30,000 nucleotides of DNA, taken from assembly GCF_000485595.1 (NCBI RefSeq), contig NW_014577109.1, forward strand, positions 200,578 through 230,577, given 5' to 3'. Shown here in pieces: positions 1 through 11,177 of the stretch. Position 1 is the first letter of the stretch. Each line of letters begins with the position of its first letter. A program made the position numbers and the translations under genes. A model generated the notes under the pieces. That model did no database searches, was not told the DNA's origin, and saw nothing but the letters and a program-made list of their open reading frames with translations. The DNA is from Priapulus caudatus (lineage: Eukaryota; Priapulida; Priapulimorpha; Priapulimorphida; Priapulidae).

Positions 1-153
1 AAGCCTAACCAGCCTATTTGATCTAGTCAGTGTCTCCCTCAAGCTATACGGTAAATTCAGTCTCATCATTCAGTTTCAGCACACTTGCCATCATAAATCG
101 CCTAAAAGTGTACTGTCGAGTAAGTTATGGTATAGCAGAGAGACAGACACATG

Positions 154-160
154 CACATAG

Positions 161-218
<58 letters not shown>

Positions 219-254
219 TGTGTGTGTGTGGGTGAGAGAGGGAGAGAGAGGGGG
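154..254 (+). repeat. Compound (GA)n/(GT)n microsatellite
   Basis: About 26 GA units (164-216) pass directly into GT units (217-230) and then degenerate GA/G-rich sequence. Confidence 0.95.
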
Positions 255-277
255 TGAGTGAGATAGCAGCGTACCAT

Positions 278-832
278 ATGCCCGAGACCAGTAGCCAGAT
301 TACCTACGTTAACCCCGTCGTACGTGCCACGGTCGCGCCCGTGCCAGATCCAACGCGGAGCATTAGAGTTAAACACGTGTTTGAGGAGTTTGTTTTCCTC
401 CTGGCCTCGCGGTTCAACACGCGGTTTTCGAATCGCTGTAGGGCTGCCGGCATACGGCGCAACGTTGGTTGGCAAGACGCGTGGAAGCTTCGCCCTCTGG
501 GGAGATATGAGGGGTCGTGTCACCCCGGCACCCTATCGCACCTGCCCATTAGCCCATTAGCGGACAGACCCTTGTTTCCCTGTTGTCGGGTGCCGGCGGA
601 CGGGGCGGGTATACTTAAAGTGACGTTAAAAAAATTGCAGAAGTTTTGGAGAAAAAAAATTGCACGACCTTTTCTTGACGGACACGTAACGTGTACCCGC
701 CACGGTTGGCCCGGAGGCGCGTGTAAGTCTACATCCTGTCTGATCGAATCATTCGGCCTCTGTAGAAAAATATTGCGCGTTAAAAAACTTCAACCCCGAC
801 GGCTGATTGTCGTAGCGATACAAACCAGTTAG
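278..832 (+). CDS. Unrecognised 184-codon ORF (doubtful)
   Basis: An ATG at 278 opens 184 codons to a TAG at 830-832 in a GC-rich stretch just after a GA/GT microsatellite. The product is basic, with a K/R-rich patch (KVTLKKLQKFWRKKIARP), and no domain, signal peptide or membrane segment that I recognise. Open frames also occur in other frames of the same stretch, as expected of GC-rich noncoding DNA. Most likely a chance ORF; it could be part of an exon. Confidence 0.1.
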   Translation: MPETSSQITYVNPVVRATVAPVPDPTRSIRVKHVFEEFVFLLASRFNTRFSNRCRAAGIRRNVGWQDAWKLRPLGRYEGSCHPGTLSHLPISPLADRPLFPCCRVPADGAGILKVTLKKLQKFWRKKIARPFLDGHVTCTRHGWPGGACKSTSCLIESFGLCRKILRVKKLQPRRLIVVAIQTS

Positions 833-1170
833 CATTTTGCTGGAGAATGTTGGTCAGGTCACCGTAAAGAATAAGCCGTAAATACACTACTGTTCTAAAT
901 CTGGGATGTCACGGAGAATTTCATCGACGTCCGCCCTCCCCCCCCCCATTCTCTCTATGTATGCTAGGGGTGCGATGGGTTTTTTTGCACTAGAAAACAT
1001 TGCGCTCCGTCGCCAGCACCATTATTGTCGGTGTTTTGTTTGCCTTACTTTCCTGCAACTGTCCAATTTAATTAGTTATAAGCCACCGGTGCGAGAGATC
1101 TCACATTTGAACCAAGCTTCGGAGTGTGTGGGTTCGAGACTGGCACCCATCTCCATCCATGTAGTTTTAA

Positions 1171-1353
<183 letters not shown>

Positions 1354-1599
1354 GGTATAGCGAGCGCATGAAGAGCCACAATTCCAGTAATTTCGATAAT
1401 ATATGGTGTTCCGCATGCCATTTAAAACAATGTATACTAAACGGCAAGCTATTATTTAGGCTCGTTGTTAATAAGCTGGGTTTGATTAATAGCGGCATCT
1501 GTACTGATATTGCATGTAGGCGGTCGCGCAGCAACCATGCAATCATGCTTCATCGTGCCGGCTTCAACGTATGTATTATGTACATGTAACTACTGATTC

Positions 1600-2620
1600 A
1601 TTACCATTACCTGTTTAATGTGGAGCTGGAATGGCTAACATGCACGAATCTATTGTAATTATTTAATTTGTACTCTGTGTGCAATTTATCAACCAGCTTT
1701 ATAGATTTGAGGCAAAGCTTTCATCATAATAATATGCATATGAACACAGAGATATTGGCAGTAATCATCATCACGTTTTCACCATTATCAGGTGAAATTA
1801 GTTAATTGCTGGTTTTTAAAACGTGTCGGTTTTGTTTCTGCAACGTATATATGTCCCCTCTGCGAACCATTGTGATATTATTTATTATGGCGCATATGAA
1901 TAACGGAGTTGCAAAGCTGATTAGCATATTATGATGACAACGTGAATTGACACTCGGATAGGGCTCCTCGAAACAAACTACTGATCGTATATATGGCATC
2001 AATATAGAAATTACGACCCTGCCCAAGGTTAACGAAAATTATGCATATATGAATGTCCGTTGAATTTCTGTAGTTGATATAAAATCAATGCAAGATGCCT
2101 GTAATGTATTTTGTGAATATATGAAAACAGTTTGACGTTCTTGAAAGCATGTGAATTTTAAGCACAACTGAAATGTTGTATAAAAGATAGTGTCTATAAA
2201 TTGTTATTAATTCTGCAATTTATGTATCTAGAATATAACAGATAAATATGTAATTTCAATGTACAGATGAATTTGTTAGTTATACTGGCATAGGTATTTT
2301 TTTATATTCAAAATATGACGTATTTATTTACAAAAGCGAAAAAGATTTAATAATTGACAAAAATGTACAAAATAATTGAAAAATTAATAAATAGTTAATT
2401 AATAAGTTAAATCGAACTAAATAGCTAATATACTAAAATATTTACACAATAATAAGTTACTCTTTCAGAATAAATGTAGTATTAATGATATATGAAATAT
2501 TCAAGTGTAACGGATGCAATATAATAATTTTGCGTATATATAATATATTACAGACTCTTTATCGTTCATTAAATCTAATTATATGTTATTATTAATATAA
2601 TACTTGTTAGGAAAACGGGA
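1600..2620. other. AT-rich noncoding block
   Basis: Strongly AT-rich, with many TAAT and TATATA strings and no ORF of note. It contrasts with the GC-richer DNA on both sides. Confidence 0.7.
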
Positions 2621-3170
2621 CATTTGCGGCATTGTGGCGTTCTAAATTCGGAGGGGGTAGGTACTGTTCCTGATGGAACCCTTCCTGAGTATACGGGTAA
2701 CGGGTAGAACTCTTCGTTGTTCGTGAATATGATAAATGCTAATCCTGTGCGCATAATAATATTGCAATGAGGAGTAGGTCGCTGCGCGCGAGACCCGGTT
2801 AACTTTTGGTGCTGTACACCGATTTCCTCTCTATGTTAAAAGCAACCAACGCTAGCCGACTATTGAAGTCTGCCTCTCACAAAAAGCTCCAAGCGTGCTG
2901 TACTTGCGCCCACGGTTGGGCTCCGCGGTGGTGAAATTCTGACCAACTGCGATAATCCCCACGGCTGTAATTACTGGCCCGAGGTTTGTTGTGGGGGACA
3001 CCTGTGCATGGCTGTCTGGACGCGCTGCTACGTCTCTCCCATGGGCGTCGTTACCTCACCTGCACGCAGGCAGTCACCTGCAGTTTGATGGGCAGCCACT
3101 TTGCGGGTAATCTCTGCTCCGGCACTCGGCTAGCTGGGCGCTGAAACGCAGGCTTTCTATCGATTCTTCG

Positions 3171-3190
3171 CCCATTGGCTGAGGTAAGTA
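3171..3190 (+). promoter_or_regulatory. CCAAT-box-like motif next to a consensus splice donor
   Basis: CCCATTGGCT (3171-3180) is the reverse of an AGCCAATGGG NF-Y-type box, and is followed by GAG|GTAAGTA, an excellent donor at 3183/3184. A 5' noncoding exon could end here, but no core promoter or acceptor confirms it. Confidence 0.2.
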
Positions 3191-3725
3191 AACTTGCGGA
3201 CGAGCTTTGCAGTGAAGTGAGCAAGTTTTTGCTACTTACCAAACGGTGCCCTAACATGAGAGCAATTGTTGCCACCAATCTGATATGTACGTTTCTAAAG
3301 TTAGGTCAAATAGCTGCGTCAGCCAGTCGGGAATAGGGCGGTGATACTGACCCCCACGTTTGCGGTAGTATTAGGCCGCTATGTTTCTGATTGTTTAGTT
3401 CATAGCTGAGCACGGATGATGGCATTTAAGTGAGCATTAGTTCGACTTATCGACGCTCCTAACGAACGTAAAGCCTAGCTGTGGGGGAAGATCTATGATG
3501 ATCTTGTCTTTGGTATTGTGTTCAGGAGTTAATCCATGTTTTTTCTCTCAGTCAGGTTGGTTCCCACGCCTGTGATTACTAGGCAATTGCTGACATTTCT
3601 ATTGATAAGGAAAGGTAGCTGTGCGATGAGATCCGAGTGGTCATGTTCCCCTGTTTTATCTTCGTCTCCTGCTCGCTTTTCCTCCACTCACCTCTTCCTC
3701 AGCTCGGTCTCTCCCCTCTCGCGCG

Positions 3726-3775
3726 CTTTCTCTGTCTCTCTCTCTCTCTATCTCTCTCTATCTATCTCTCTCTCG
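3726..3775 (+). repeat. (CT)n microsatellite with TATC interruptions
   Basis: A pyrimidine dinucleotide tract with a few CTAT units. Confidence 0.9.
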
Positions 3776-4026
3776 CTTCACTGGTACTCATGTAGGTTAC
3801 TCACTTTCTTATATCTAGTAGGATATAAGAGTTTCCTTCCCGTGTCGTTGCGCGAATTTTCCTAGTCCCGTGTCTGAAGTTGGCAGGTGCTTGCCCCACC
3901 TTTGCCCAGACGTGGTTTTTCCGCATACGGTTAACGTGTCAGTATTGACACTTGTGCCGTGCGGGAGGTGAATAATTAATGCGCGACATTATGTATGCAA
4001 TTTAATACTCGATCTCTCAGCCATTG

Positions 4027-4045
4027 ATTGGGCTGGCTGACGTCA
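4027..4045. promoter_or_regulatory. Palindromic CRE (TGACGTCA) beside an inverted CCAAT pentamer
   Basis: TGACGTCA at 4038-4045 is a full CREB/ATF consensus, preceded by ATTGG at 4027-4031. Short motifs like these arise by chance, so function is speculative. Confidence 0.2.
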
Positions 4046-4431
4046 AGCATTATTTTTGGGCTCGATAGCAACGCACTCGGCTGAATTGTTCTCCAGCTGG
4101 GCTGGCGTAGGGTCTGGCCGCCATAATTTACATAGAGCAGAATGATAATTGCTGAGAATGAGTCGACAGACATCGCGTAGGCATAAACAGCGTGCACAGA
4201 AACAAGAGCGCAGTGTGTGTTTTTGTCGGGGGCCGTGCTGCGACAGGCAGCCAGCGGCGGCGATAGGTGCAAGCGCTTTGTCTGCCTACGTAATTACGTT
4301 CATAAAGGGCTAATATGTCGCCGAATATGAGTAATGCGCAGCGCGCCGTATATATGTTAATTTGACCGCGCGCAAAAGTTGGCGGAGAAATCTATACTGT
4401 CTTCTATTGATCTCTGCGAATAAATTTGCGT

Positions 4432-4464
4432 GGGGGAGGAGGGGAGGAAGGGGAGGAGGGGGGG
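4432..4464 (+). other. G-quadruplex-capable G-rich tract
   Basis: Runs of 5, 4, 4 and 7 Gs are separated by short AGGA-type loops, satisfying the usual G4 pattern on the + strand. A separate G10 run is near 4689. Confidence 0.5.
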
Positions 4465-6060
4465 TGCAAAGGGAGCCGAGTTAAAACTGGCGCAGCTGCC
4501 CGAGCGGAATCTTAATAATGCATGCGGCGGCTCGCGTGAACGTGATGCTGCGAGGCGTCGGCTACAATTCATTGGTTTTGCATTTCCAGTTGAGCATAAG
4601 CGGTCGGCACGGGTTCGTCCGTATATGTACGCCGTTGTGTCTTCGTACGCCGACGTTAATTCCGTCGGCTTGCGCGCGCATGCGGCCGTCGGGGGGGGGG
4701 GAGAACAGGTTAGTTCGATTGGCGGTCCGTACGTAGGCGCCGATCAGCGGATCGCGATGTGTTTGGGGGGCCGCCGAATTCGCCGATCGTTCGTTCTCTT
4801 GCTTTTTTGGAGACTAGTTAAAGCTGAGCATGCAGACGCGCAGCGCGAGCTCTCGCCTGAAAAATTGGGTCAGTCATTTAGACGGCGCAGCGACAAAGCC
4901 CTCTTAAAAAGATCCGGGTGCGGTTGAGGTTGAATTTCTAGTTTCGGCCATGAATTAGGCAAGACAATTACGCGGACAGACGAAGCATGAAACTCGGAAT
5001 CGGCCCGAAATCGCTTATCATTAGCCAATAAAGCAAAAACCATTCGTAATTACCTAAATCTGGCACTAACGCAAACAGCGAGCGATTTAATGTCAACGCC
5101 GAGCGAAATGTCCTTGTTGACCGACGTCATTAATGCCGAGGGTGTTGTTGAATTCGATGAAGTAAGGGCCGGACGCGGGGGCTCGCTGACCGTGGAATTA
5201 GCGGAGACGCGAAGGCCGGCGGGCGAGCATCGCTGTTGTCCAGCCCCCGCTCGCTGACCAGCGACCACTGCAGCAGCAGCGAAGAGCAGCAGACGACCGG
5301 CGGGCGACGCGCGCGCGCGCAGCTCTGCACCTCGTGCTAATTTTAAATTTTTATAGCATCTACCGACGAATTCCACAGCGCGAATGCGCGGTAAAAATTT
5401 ATGGTTCGCCGGCGGCGGCTGTCTCGCATTTTAAGTACAGCACGCGTGTTAATTAGAGGAAACCGTTTGTTGACACTGCCGTGGTGTGCTCTGGGCCATG
5501 CGAGAGCGACCACCTTTCCCGACGGAAGATGCCTCGCTCCCACCTGCAGCATCCTTAGCACTCTGTATCATCCCTATCGTGTTTCTATAGCGGCCTAGTA
5601 TAGAAGGCCACAATCAGGAGCAGTGACACCGCTGCTAGTGTAGCCTCAGCGTCGGTGCGTGTTACCTATAGCCGTATCGTGTCTATGTTTCGTACCTCGA
5701 TTCGTGGGATTCAGAAAATATGGTAACAGATGTGATTGCAAAAATCTTTTGGCTTAGTTTCCATAGGGTTGACCTATTACTAATTATAAAATGCATAAAT
5801 CAGGGTTTAGGCGAAATTATAGCTGTCGCTAATGAGAATTAATTATGGCCACTGGTAATTGTGTCACGGCTTCATAATTATATATACGCATTAGACCTAA
5901 CAGCAGTCGCATTCGGCTGCTCCGCGTTGCCGCTGTTGTGTGTGCAAATTGATCGTATACGCGCATAGAGGCTACTTTTGTGAGAAAATGTCCGTAACGG
6001 AGAGAAAAATGCTTATCCGTCAATAGACTCGATGTCACAGGTAAATTGCGATAATTTCTT

Positions 6061-6083
6061 GCAGAAATCGTCTCCAGGTAAGT
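6061..6083 (+). other. Candidate recursive splice site or 13-nt micro-exon upstream of the ZFHX exon
   Basis: Acceptor-like ataatttcttgcAG (ending 6064) is followed 13 bases later by a perfect donor, CAG|GTAAGTAG at 6077/6078. It may be a zero- or micro-length exon in a long 5' intron, or an unrelated match. Confidence 0.22.
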
Positions 6084-6637
6084 AGCAGCGCTTTCAAGGC
6101 TAATTCCTTTTCAGGGAGAGGCTGTCTTTCTGTCAAGTGCGAGTGCATTTCTAGTTTTAATCTGTTGGTGCCAACGCAGATAGTAGTGCATTCAGAAGGC
6201 CAGCAGCAAGCGTCTATGACTAATGGCCCGCTCTTTCAGTGGCACTAATAAACGAAAAGAAAGACGTGCTTTTCTGGTTACATTTTCTACGGCCATCGTG
6301 CAGCTCGCACGCGGAGCTATGATAAATGTAAAACGCATTTCAAAGTATGATTTCATCGCGCGGAGCCCCTCGTAAATTTACATTTGCCGGATAAAGAGCA
6401 CCGGAGGCATCCACACGCACGCTTGCTCCCGTGCTACCGTTAATGTCCCGAGTGCCACCAGTGTTTGGGAGCTGCCGGCATTCATTTTACATGTGTGCAT
6501 AACGACACATTAGAGAACGGCACAGCACCTGAATGGCACAAATTTGCATTGCATTGTACGTGCTCTGTGTATAAAAATGCAATTACTTTTTTTCGGGATT
6601 GAAAGGCCAGGAGCCGGGCCCCGTAAGGGGGATGGTT

Positions 6638-6708
6638 GCGGCGGCGGCGGCAGCGGCGGCAGCAGTAGCAGCAGCAGCAACAACGACATTAGCAGCAGCA
6701 GCAACAAG

Positions 6709-6757
<49 letters not shown>

Positions 6758-6858
6758 GCAGCAGCAGCAGTAGTCGTAGTAGTAGCAGTAGTCGTAGTAG
6801 TAGCAGCAGCAGCATCAGTAGCAGTAGTAGTAGCAGCAGCCGCAGTAGCAGTAGCAGT

Positions 6859-6900
<42 letters not shown>

Positions 6901-7177
6901 CGTAGTAGTAGCAGCAGCAACAACAGTAGCAACAGCAAAAGCAGTAGTAGTAGCAACAGCAAAAGCAGTAGTAGTAGCAACAGCATCAGTACAGCAGCAG
7001 CAGCAGCAAGTAGTAGGGCAGCAGCGCAGCAGCATCAGTAGCAGTAGCAGCAGCAGGAATAGCAGTAGCAGCAGTACCAGTAGCAGTAGTAGTAGCAGCA
7101 GCCGCAGTATAGCAGTAGTAGCAACAGCAGCAGCAGCATCAGTAGGCAGTAGTAGCAGCAGCAGCAGCAGCAGCAGC
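6638..7177 (+). repeat. Large interrupted trinucleotide repeat (AGC/AGT/AAC/GGC)
   Basis: 540 bp of triplet repeat: GGC units first, then (AAC)n at about 6712-6756, then AGC/AGT mixtures with a pure (CAG)12 at 6861-6896. TAG interruptions break the Gln frame. The Ser/Asn frame from ATG 6577 is open to 7041 and the Ala/Val frame stays open to 7267. No unique protein sequence supports expression. Confidence 0.95.
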
Positions 7178-7179
7178 AT

Positions 7180-7930
7180 GCAGCGCTTCTGCTCGCCCCT
7201 CCTTGTCTCTCACCACTCCCGCAATCGCAACACTGACCGATTCATTTGGCATGACGAAAATTTATGACGGCGGCAGATGTTTTTGCATCATCGCGGAAAT
7301 CAGGGGTGGATCAGTACGGCAGCCTCCGCATCTCCGGGAATACACCCCTACCGTCGGTGACTGGTCGGCTATGATGCTAGCTAGCTAGCCTCTGCGTTTT
7401 ACATCTGCAGTCATTGATACGTAACAAATCCAGCGGCCGAGCAAATTTTCCAAGTTTACCCCTCGGAGAATTGTCATTAGGCTCGGATTGATTGTTTTGG
7501 CGTAAATTTCATTTGGGCAGCCATCTGTGGTGTAATGTACAGTCCCACCGGCTTGCGCGACCGGGAAGCCTCATTGAATGGACGCCGCAATTTTGGTTCG
7601 AGTAGCACGCCCATCCATCGTGTTGGTCGGGAGGGAGGAGGGAGGAGGTAGTCGCACCCGCCACGGGGGAGGGTCACCCGGGGAGTGCACGTGGGAGAGA
7701 AGTAATGTTCTCCGTCACTGGCTTTTGTTTTTCTCGCACGGTCTCTCCCGCGCGCGCGGGAAGAGGACGTGTAAATTCACGGACCGGCTGCTGCCGCCGA
7801 CCACTTTCGAGTATATATCTCGTAATCGCCGCGAGAAGGCGATGCGAGCGAGTGTGTGACGCGGTGAGGGAATTGAGCTAGACCGAAGAACAGTATCAGT
7901 GGAGGACCGAGCGTGTAGTAGCACGCGCGT
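7180..7930. other. Noncoding sequence between two simple repeats
   Basis: GC-moderate sequence. TATATATC at about 7812 could be a TATA-like element, but no initiator or transcript evidence is visible. Confidence 0.4.
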
Positions 7931-7932
7931 CT

Positions 7933-7976
7933 CTGTGTGTGCGTGTGTGTGTGTGTGTGCGTGTGTGTGTGTGTGT

Positions 7977-8030
<54 letters not shown>

Positions 8031-8176
8031 TGTGTGTGTGTGTGCATGTGTGTTGTGTGTGTGTTGTGCGTATGCGCGCGTGCGTGTTGCGTCTTTGTGG
8101 CGTAGTGGCGACATCCGCGCCTGTGTGTGTGCGCGCGTGCGTGTGTGCGTGTCGTGCGTGTGTGCGTGCATGTGTG
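7933..8176 (+). repeat. (GT)n microsatellite with degenerate GCGT tail
   Basis: A dense GT tract to about 8068, then imperfect TGTGCG-type sequence to about 8176. Confidence 0.95.
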
Positions 8177-8179
8177 CTC

Positions 8180-9637
8180 GGCAGCCTTCGATAAGCTCTA
8201 TCTAGTCGTCAACGCTACGTTTAGGCGTCCGAACAATTGCCGATCGTAATTTTTTGGTTTAACAGTATTCGGACACGGGGAGGGAGACCTGTAATTTGTG
8301 TGGGATGGGCAGCATTAGTAGCTTCCCGCCCCAGTCTGCCAGCGGAGGCGGAGAGGGTGGCACGGTGTGATCGTGGCTGTCTCCCTCCGGGGTTTCAAAC
8401 GGCCAGCCTGGGAAATTTTCAAGCCGATCGTTTTCATTTTTAATTGTCAATTGTTTTCAAGTTGGAAGGAGAGTCACTTGACGGGCTGTCCCGGGGGAGA
8501 TAGATTGCTTTTTCTTTCCGTGCTTGCAAACTTCCTGATTAATGAAATTAATTTGCATGCGTTTCGCATTAAACGCGGAACATATTTCGTCATAACTCAG
8601 AATTCTGCAAAATTTCTGGTTCGTCCGCTTCCTGTGGTTTAATTAGCACGGAACTTTGTGTAATCAACGAAAATTGATCAGTTGTTATAAGTAACTAGAT
8701 GACAGACGTGGAATAGGCCTACTAATGTCTTCGGTTTTATAAATATGATTAGAGTGATTTTCCTGAACCATGTTGACGAACATACTCGTATGTTATTATT
8801 CCTCCTGGAAAAGAACACTCGCAATTAAACTAATAGAATATTTTAATTATATCTCTTGATTTAAAGAATGTTTTGGATAAAAATGGATAGTAGGATCTAG
8901 AATCTAGGAAAACAGTAAGAATAACAGTTTCATATCTGAGCGGTGAGAGGGATGTAAAATACGATTCGACGAGCATATTAGTTTTTACATTAGTACATAT
9001 ACATATACAGTCAATACGGATGTTTAATGGAAAATCTCTTCAATCGTGCGCCCATAAAAATAACGCATTGGTTTTACCTCCTTAATGGCGAATAGATAAA
9101 TAACTTAGTTCTATGGACTGTGCCATTTTTCAAATTTATTATCAGGTTTATGCATATTCATATCTTATTTTAATAGTTAATAGCAGAGCTCTGTAATGTT
9201 TTAGGAATAATTTCAGATACAACTTTTAGGACGAAAATGCCTAGCTAACCTTTGGAGCATATATATGTATAAGTGCAGCACCTGCATAATATCAAGAGTA
9301 GATAATAACATATATATGTATAGATATATAGATGATAATATATGCATGTATTTCAAACTATTCAAACTAAAAACAACAAGCCAAACTTTTATTCTGAAGA
9401 GTGGATAAGAGTTCATCTAAATTCAATCATAATATATGAGGCACCTAAAAGCATCCAGGTTTATAGTCTGAGATAATAAAATTGCCCAAACCTTAAATTA
9501 CATTAAACGGATTCACGCGCGCCTTAACTACATTAAAAAGATTTTAACATGGTATTCGTGCTAAATTAAATGACTGGTGCATGATGCACTCGTCTCCACA
9601 GGCGGGGGTTGGCGCTGTTGTCATGTAGAAGCAAGCG

Positions 9638-9639
<2 letters not shown>
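8180..9639. other. Noncoding sequence, AT-rich from about 8640
   Basis: No gene seen. A small direct repeat of about 22 bases (9491-9513 and 9522-9543, the pattern CCTTAA-ACATTAAA-GATT) is present. Confidence 0.5.
8535..8575. promoter_or_regulatory. Octamer (ATTTGCAT) with adjacent ATTAAT homeodomain-type sites
   Basis: The stretch reads ATTAATGAAATTAATTTGCA and then T, with the POU octamer ATTTGCAT at 8551-8558. Further perfect octamers are at 6542-6549, 20890-20897 and 22042-22049, the last followed by TTAATTGA. These are candidate regulatory sites by motif only. Confidence 0.25.

Positions 9640-9674
<35 letters not shown>
9640..9674 (+). repeat. (GA)n microsatellite
   Basis: About 17 perfect GA units. 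Confidence 0.95.
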
Positions 9675-9678
<4 letters not shown>

Positions 9679-10088
9679 GGTGTCGCAAATCAGTGCGTGC
9701 TGATTTAATACCAGCATACAGGAAACATCCGTTTACAGAACTGATATGCCTCGGTACCGGCCTGTCATAAACTATGCAACCTATCCCTTCTCCTGCTGGA
9801 TTGCGTCAAGCGGCTACACGCGGTGCACGTACAGTTCGCTGCGACCTGTTTCGCTCCAAAAACACTCGACTGTGGGCGCGCGTTTTTTCTCTCTCGCTAA
9901 TTTTTGCCGTGTCTTTCGGTCGAGCGATGTGAACGGAGGTGTCGCGTTGTTGTGTCTGCACGCGGCTTCTTGTGTGTAGCGGCGACTTCGGCTAGACGAC
10001 CATGTCACATGTCGTGCGTGTCGAAGTGGGCGAAGTCAGGCAGAACTGGCCTCGATCACCACCGCTGTCCTCAGTATGCGTGCACGAG

Positions 10089-10102
10089 CCTGCTCGGTGA
10101 GT
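10089..10102 (+). other. Candidate splice donor in the GC-rich 5' region
   Basis: CTCG|GTGAGTGAG at 10096/10097 is a good donor-type match in GC-rich sequence about 4.2 kb before the ZFHX acceptor. It is a candidate end of a 5' noncoding exon on motif grounds only. Confidence 0.15.
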
Positions 10103-10270
10103 GAGTGCAACCGTGTGTGAGTAGGGCCTAGGAGATTTCAGTGGCAGCGACTGTGAGAATTCGTTGTGCTGAGTTTCGATGGGTGGGAGGAACGCCTCCA
10201 CGATGTCGTGCATGCCTTGGGTGGTGGATGGCGAGCGATCTGGGAAGCCAACGTGGCGTTATTCTGCTGT

Positions 10271-10412
10271 GGAGCAGGAGGAGGAGGAGGAGGAGGATGA
10301 GGAGGAGGCGGCGGCGGCGGAGGGGAGAGAAAGAGGAGGAAGGAGGAGGAGGAGGAGAGGAAGGAGGGGAAGAAGGAGGAGGGGGAGAAGAAGACGAAGA
10401 AGGAGGGGAGAG
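10271..10412 (+). repeat. Polypurine GGA/GAA tract
   Basis: About 140 bases of nearly pure purine (GGA repeats, a GGC patch near 10308-10320, then GAGGAA variants). Polypurine-polypyrimidine tracts can form triplex or G-rich structures. The Glu/Arg-rich frames here are repeat artefacts. Confidence 0.9.
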
Positions 10413-10560
10413 CAGCGACCCGCGTGTCGCCGAGCGCAGACGCGCCGCCATTGTGCCGAACCCTGCGCGCGAGAGAGAGACTTAAATAAGCCCAGTTCGC
10501 GAAAAAAAAATCCATATCTTCTCGTAAGAAAGCGTGCTGATGGACTCTCGTCTGCATATC

Positions 10561-10590
10561 GGGCGGCGGCGGCGGCGACGGCGGCGGCGG
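10561..10590 (+). repeat. (CGG)n tract
   Basis: About nine CGG units with a single CGA interruption. Confidence 0.9.
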
Positions 10591-11177
10591 ACGCCATTAC
10601 GTGATGAGCGTGATGCCGAGTCGCTCCCAACGAACGTTCGTCTGCTTTCATATTTGATGAGTTTTGTTTCGAATGGCGCTTTCATCTCTGGCGGCGATTC
10701 TGCGACGTGAATATGCAACTTGCCGGTCTCTGTTATTGTATATCTCGCGCACACAATTATTGCTCACACATTTCGCATACACGGCCGCGCGCCTCATAAT
10801 AAAAGTGTTCCTTTCTGCTAGAACGGCCATGCTAAATCAGTAAATGTCTCATAATTGTCGCAAGCACACCTGTGTTTTTGTTGAAATTCGCCTCCGAAAA
10901 AATCCGTGTCCTGTTTTTTGTGCGCGGGAATCGGCCGGGCCCGGCTTGTTATTCGGCGGCGGTCGTATTTTTTCAGCAGCGGCCGTGTTAGCGGGCGCCC
11001 CTCCGTTGTTTGCGTAGATTACCTACCTACCTCCGCCCAGGTTTTGCTAATTGCGCGAGCCCGTCACCGAGCGCGACTCGTCATTGTGACGGCACGTCCG
11101 GTGCCGTGCCGGCAGGCGTCGGCGGAGCGAGACAATGTCCCACCTGTGTGCTCCGACGGCATTTCTCGCGTCGTGTC

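Larger units (their letters stand above)
2621..6060. other. Intergenic or 5'-intronic sequence, mixed composition
   Basis: Apart from the CT tract, the G4 tract and candidate motifs listed, no gene is supported. Open frames of 60-165 codons occur in the GC-rich stretch 4.4-5.6 kb but lack domains, and overlap in several frames on both strands. Confidence 0.5.

Noticed and set aside
1095-1150. tRNA- or SINE-like B box (GGGTTCGAGAC near 1130)
   Set aside because: The flanking stem does not pair and no matching A box lies at the right distance.
4430-4927. 165-codon + strand ORF
   Set aside because: Its start region is the G-rich tract and it lacks any recognisable domain; GC-rich noncoding DNA explains it.
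6638-7177. A polyglutamine gene in the trinucleotide tract
   Set aside because: TAG triplets interrupt the Gln frame throughout.
10128-10651. Glu/Arg-rich and Ser/Pro-rich ORFs on both strands
   Set aside because: Products of the polypurine tract read in different frames.
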